A stretch of 64,000 nt of DNA from Strigamia acuminata. Taxonomy: Eukaryota > Arthropoda > Chilopoda > Geophilomorpha > Linotaeniidae. The position numbers were made by a program, and so were the translations under genes. The stretch lies in assembly GCA_949358305.1 (NCBI GenBank), contig OX442314.1:14377060-14441059 (forward strand). The letters run 5' to 3'. The notes beneath the pieces are model-generated. The model was given only the letters and a program-made list of their open reading frames with translations, was not told the DNA's origin and made no database searches. Every line of letters starts with the position of its first letter. Position 1 is the stretch's first letter. Positions 61,098 to 64,000 of the stretch are shown piece after piece.

Positions 61098-64000
61098 ATG
61101 GTTGACGATTGTGAGCGTAAACAGAGGAATTCGGATGATATGACGTCTGAAGGTAAACTTTTACATTCGTTAACAGCTGCTTGGGCATACTAGGGACAAA
61201 TCGTCGTGCTAATGCAACTGTTTAATTGGCACCTGAAAAATGATAGCATGATAGCTATAATTTAAAATAATCATTGCTCCGATTGTAAGCCTAACCTTCC
61301 AATTTTGGACCATCCGGGCAGTACAGTTATTAACAAACTTCCTAGCAGCAATCTGACCTAAAATTAATGCGTTTTAATCCTAATTATATTTGATTAAAAT
61401 TATCTAAACCCATGACAGCTAATTCTTCCAAAATCTAACTTTAATTTATTCACCAGCTGTAGCTCAATGTGGGTGGGCACAGAAATTCCGTGTAATTTAT
61501 AATTATTATGTAATAATATTAGAATTTAATTCAAATGTAATTGCGATGAAAGACAAATGTATAGTTAATGCTTAATTTTCAAAGCTGTTTCGAATTGATG
61601 AGGGTTTTTTTTAACAAAAAAAATTAAATATTTAATAAGATTTTTTTAAATTTTAAAAGTGAATTCATTAATTTAATCGATCAATATTTATATTATGCAG
61701 TGATGATTTCCAAATCCTGTGTTCTGCCTCACTGATCCCGACCAGCAACAATCTCTACTTGATATAACGAAATAATAAAAAAATAAAGTTGATTTTTCTA
61801 CTTTAAAGTTTTCCAAGAATAAAGTAAACTTATTTTATATATAAAAAAAAAATGTCTAATAGCATATACCTCCCAGTCCCAGGTTGGTTATTAGCTTTAA
61901 AAAAAATCGTGTTTTATCAATAAAATAAAATAAAAAATGTGTTTTAAAATAATTATTTCTTTTTTCTTGTCATTTTTAGTGTCGAGAGGAGAAATTCCTG
62001 GAAAACCTATTCAAGTTGTCGACGCAGGTGACAACCATACCTTCAATTTAAATGTCGAGGCTTTGGAGTCGGTTCTGCTGCAAAAACACGTCCGTGATAA
62101 ACATGTCGTCGTAATTTCTGTTGCTGGTGCCTTTAGAAAGGGAAAGTCGTTTTTATTAGATTTTTTTATTCGCTATCTTCAAGCGCAGGTGAACATTATA
62201 ATTTGAAAGGCTAAAAAATTGGAGTAAAATTGACTAATTTTGGTTTTTTCTTTTATTTTGTTGAATTTTTAGGGTACGTCAGATTGGATGGGCAGTAAAG
62301 CAGTGCCGCTGACTGGATTCACATGGAGAGGGGGCAGTGAACGTGATACAACTGGAATTTTGCTCTGGAACGAGATTTTTATTGTTCCGCTTCCGAATGG
62401 AGAGCAGGTGAGAATGAAATCTGTTTTGTGTTAATGAATTGTTATTATCGTCGTTGTTTCGCAGGTTGCTGTTATATTAATGGATACTCAAGGCGCATTT
62501 GATAGCGAATCAACTGTAAAGGACTGTGCTACAGTGTTTGCGTTAAGCACAATGCTGAGTTCAGTGCAAGTTTTTAATTTGTCTCAAAATATTCAAGAGG
62601 ATGATCTGCAGCATTTGCAGTTGTTCACTGAGTATGGGCGCCTCGCTTTAGAAGACACGGGCGACAAACCGTTTCAAGTAAAATTACTACAAAAACAAAA
62701 CTGAATATCTGTTTATTTATACATTAATTAATTTATTAGAAACTACAATTTCTTGTACGTGACTGGAGTTTTCCGTACGAAGCTACGTACGGATTAAAAG
62801 GAGGAGATAAAATATTGGAACGACGGTTACAAATTAATGACAAGCAACATGCCGAGTTGCAGCAATTACGACGCCATATTCGATCTTGTTTTAGCAGCAT
62901 TGAATGTTTTTTGATGCCTCATCCTGGTCTCAAAGTAGCTACAAATCCTAAATTTGATGGTCGACTTTCAGGTTAAGTTTTGATAATGATTTGTTTTTGA
63001 TTGATTTAAAAATAATTTTTCGTTTTGATGGTTTTTAGATATTGATTCAGAGTTTCAAGAGCAGCTTAGTATTTTAGTGCCTTCTTTGCTTTCGCCGGAT
63101 AAATTAGTAGTGAAACAAATCAATGGAAAACAAGTCACTGCCAGAGAGTTATTAGAATATTTCAAGGTATTATTAAACGTTTTATTATTTTTTTTAAATG
63201 TTATTGTTAATGGATTGTTATGGGTTTTGATAGGCGTACATAAAGATTTACCAAAGTGATGTTCTTCCTGAGCCAAAGTCCATGCTGCATGTAAAAATTT
63301 TCGATTGAACATTTAAAAGGAAATTCTAATGACGATTTTTTTTTAGGCAACTGCGGAAGCTAATAATCTAGCGGCTGTTGCAAATGCAAAGGCTTTTTAT
63401 AACAACGCAATGGAAATAGTAAGCAGGGCGTTTATTTTTGAATTATTTAATTTGAAATAATTTTTGTGTTTGTTTGGGAAAAGATTTGTGGTGGTGACAG
63501 ACCTTATTTGAACACGAATGCTATTGAAGATCAACATCTAAGGATCAAAGAAAAAGCTATTCATCAGTTTCGGAATACGCGAAAAATGGGAGGAGAAGAG
63601 TTCTCAAAATCATACGAAGAAAGATTGGATACAGTACGAAATGATAAACTAGAATTTATCTCGTTACTACTGATCTTTGCATTTTCAGGAGTTGGAGGAG
63701 ACTTATTGCAATTTCTTGAAGTTCAACGAAAGCAAAAATGTTTTCAAAGCATTTAGAACTCCAGCAGTGTTGTTTACTGTGGTGGTAATAACGTATCTGT
63801 TGTCAAGTATATTTGGTGCAATTGGAATATATATCTTGGCGAATTTAATTAATATGTTCATGGGCATGGCGTTGCTTATGCTTTGTCTATGGGGTTACAT
63901 TAGGTAAAATTGTCGCAGTTTGAGACAAGCCAAAAAATTCTAACGTTTTGTTTTAATATTTAGATATTCGGGTGACTTACGAGAAATTGGGAATAACATC
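61098..64000 (+). CDS. atl: Atlastin GTPase (truncated by window end)
   Basis: Dynamin-superfamily GTPase that fuses ER tubules homotypically. Exon 1 (61098-61152) encodes [18 protein letters not shown]. An 827-bp intron precedes exon 2 (61980-62188), phase-1 junction. GTPase motifs: P-loop [13 protein letters not shown], switch [19 protein letters not shown], and guanine-specificity motif [13 protein letters not shown]. Then come [34 protein letters not shown], the three-helix bundle ([10 protein letters not shown]-type [72 protein letters not shown]) and two close membrane segments ([40 protein letters not shown]). The last visible block is [13 protein letters not shown]; the C-terminal amphipathic tail and stop lie beyond the window. 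Confidence 0.95.
61153..61979 (+). other. Atlastin intron 1
   Basis: AT-rich intron between the short N-terminal exon and the GTPase exons. No coding sequence, RNA gene or transposon end recognised. Confidence 0.75.

Overview
The window is eukaryotic genomic DNA from an insect, most likely a beetle (inference). It is AT-rich. Its genes are split by many short GT-AG introns, often 45-80 bp, which I located by matching the coding fragments to conserved proteins. The gene set fits an insect: estrogen-related receptor, a well-rounded-type B56 subunit, and alpha-actinin with insect-style mutually exclusive exons. No prokaryotic, viral or CRISPR features were seen. Exon boundaries are my own splice-phase reasoning and have not been checked against RNA data.

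Layout, left to right. 32-2351 (-): ITPK1, inositol-tetrakisphosphate 1-kinase. 6047-7669 (-): ERR nuclear receptor, with a long AT-rich 3' flank. 9989-12471 (+): PHF10/SAYP-type double-PHD subunit of the PBAP remodeller. 12732-16312 (-): DRC7, a ciliary dynein regulatory complex subunit. 16768-19118 (-): secreted inhibitory serpin. 19776-22363 (+): Sirtuin 2. 22648-26872 (-): TMEM63, an OSCA/CSC1-like mechanosensitive channel. 27416-28069 (+): MEA1 homologue. 30747-34237 (-): PP2A B56 subunit, PPP2R5C/D type. 35569-44916 (-): alpha-actinin. 45660-48607 (-): DCAF5, a WD40 ubiquitin-ligase receptor. 48892-49908 (+): DNAL1, axonemal dynein light chain 1. 52439-59685 (-): TRERF1/ZNF541-like zinc-finger ELM2-SANT corepressor. 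61098-right edge (+): atlastin, cut off by the window.

The genes are unrelated housekeeping, developmental and ciliary genes. There is no operon or obvious functional cluster. One shared signal stands out: the two axonemal genes, DRC7 and DNAL1, about 32 kb apart, each have an RFX X-box-like palindrome within about 40 bp of the start codon. Other regulatory candidates are a full NRF1/Ewg palindrome upstream of PHF10, a consensus CRE upstream of actinin, and a perfect AGGTCA direct repeat (ERR/FTZ-F1 type) upstream of the TRERF1-like gene.

Four short inverted-repeat elements lie in introns. Three have TA target-site duplications: a pogo/Tigger-like 297-bp MITE in Sirt2, a 190-bp MITE filling a DRC7 intron, and a 115-bp MITE in the TRERF1-like gene. 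The fourth is a foldback abutting the first. Within genes the notable items are the 86-nt/86-nt mutually exclusive exons in alpha-actinin, a tandem 25-residue repeat carrying IKEE motifs in the TRERF1-like protein, and a stop-free 63-nt intron in ITPK1. I found no clearly new multi-gene system. The best leads are regulatory sequences, alternative splicing and small mobile elements.
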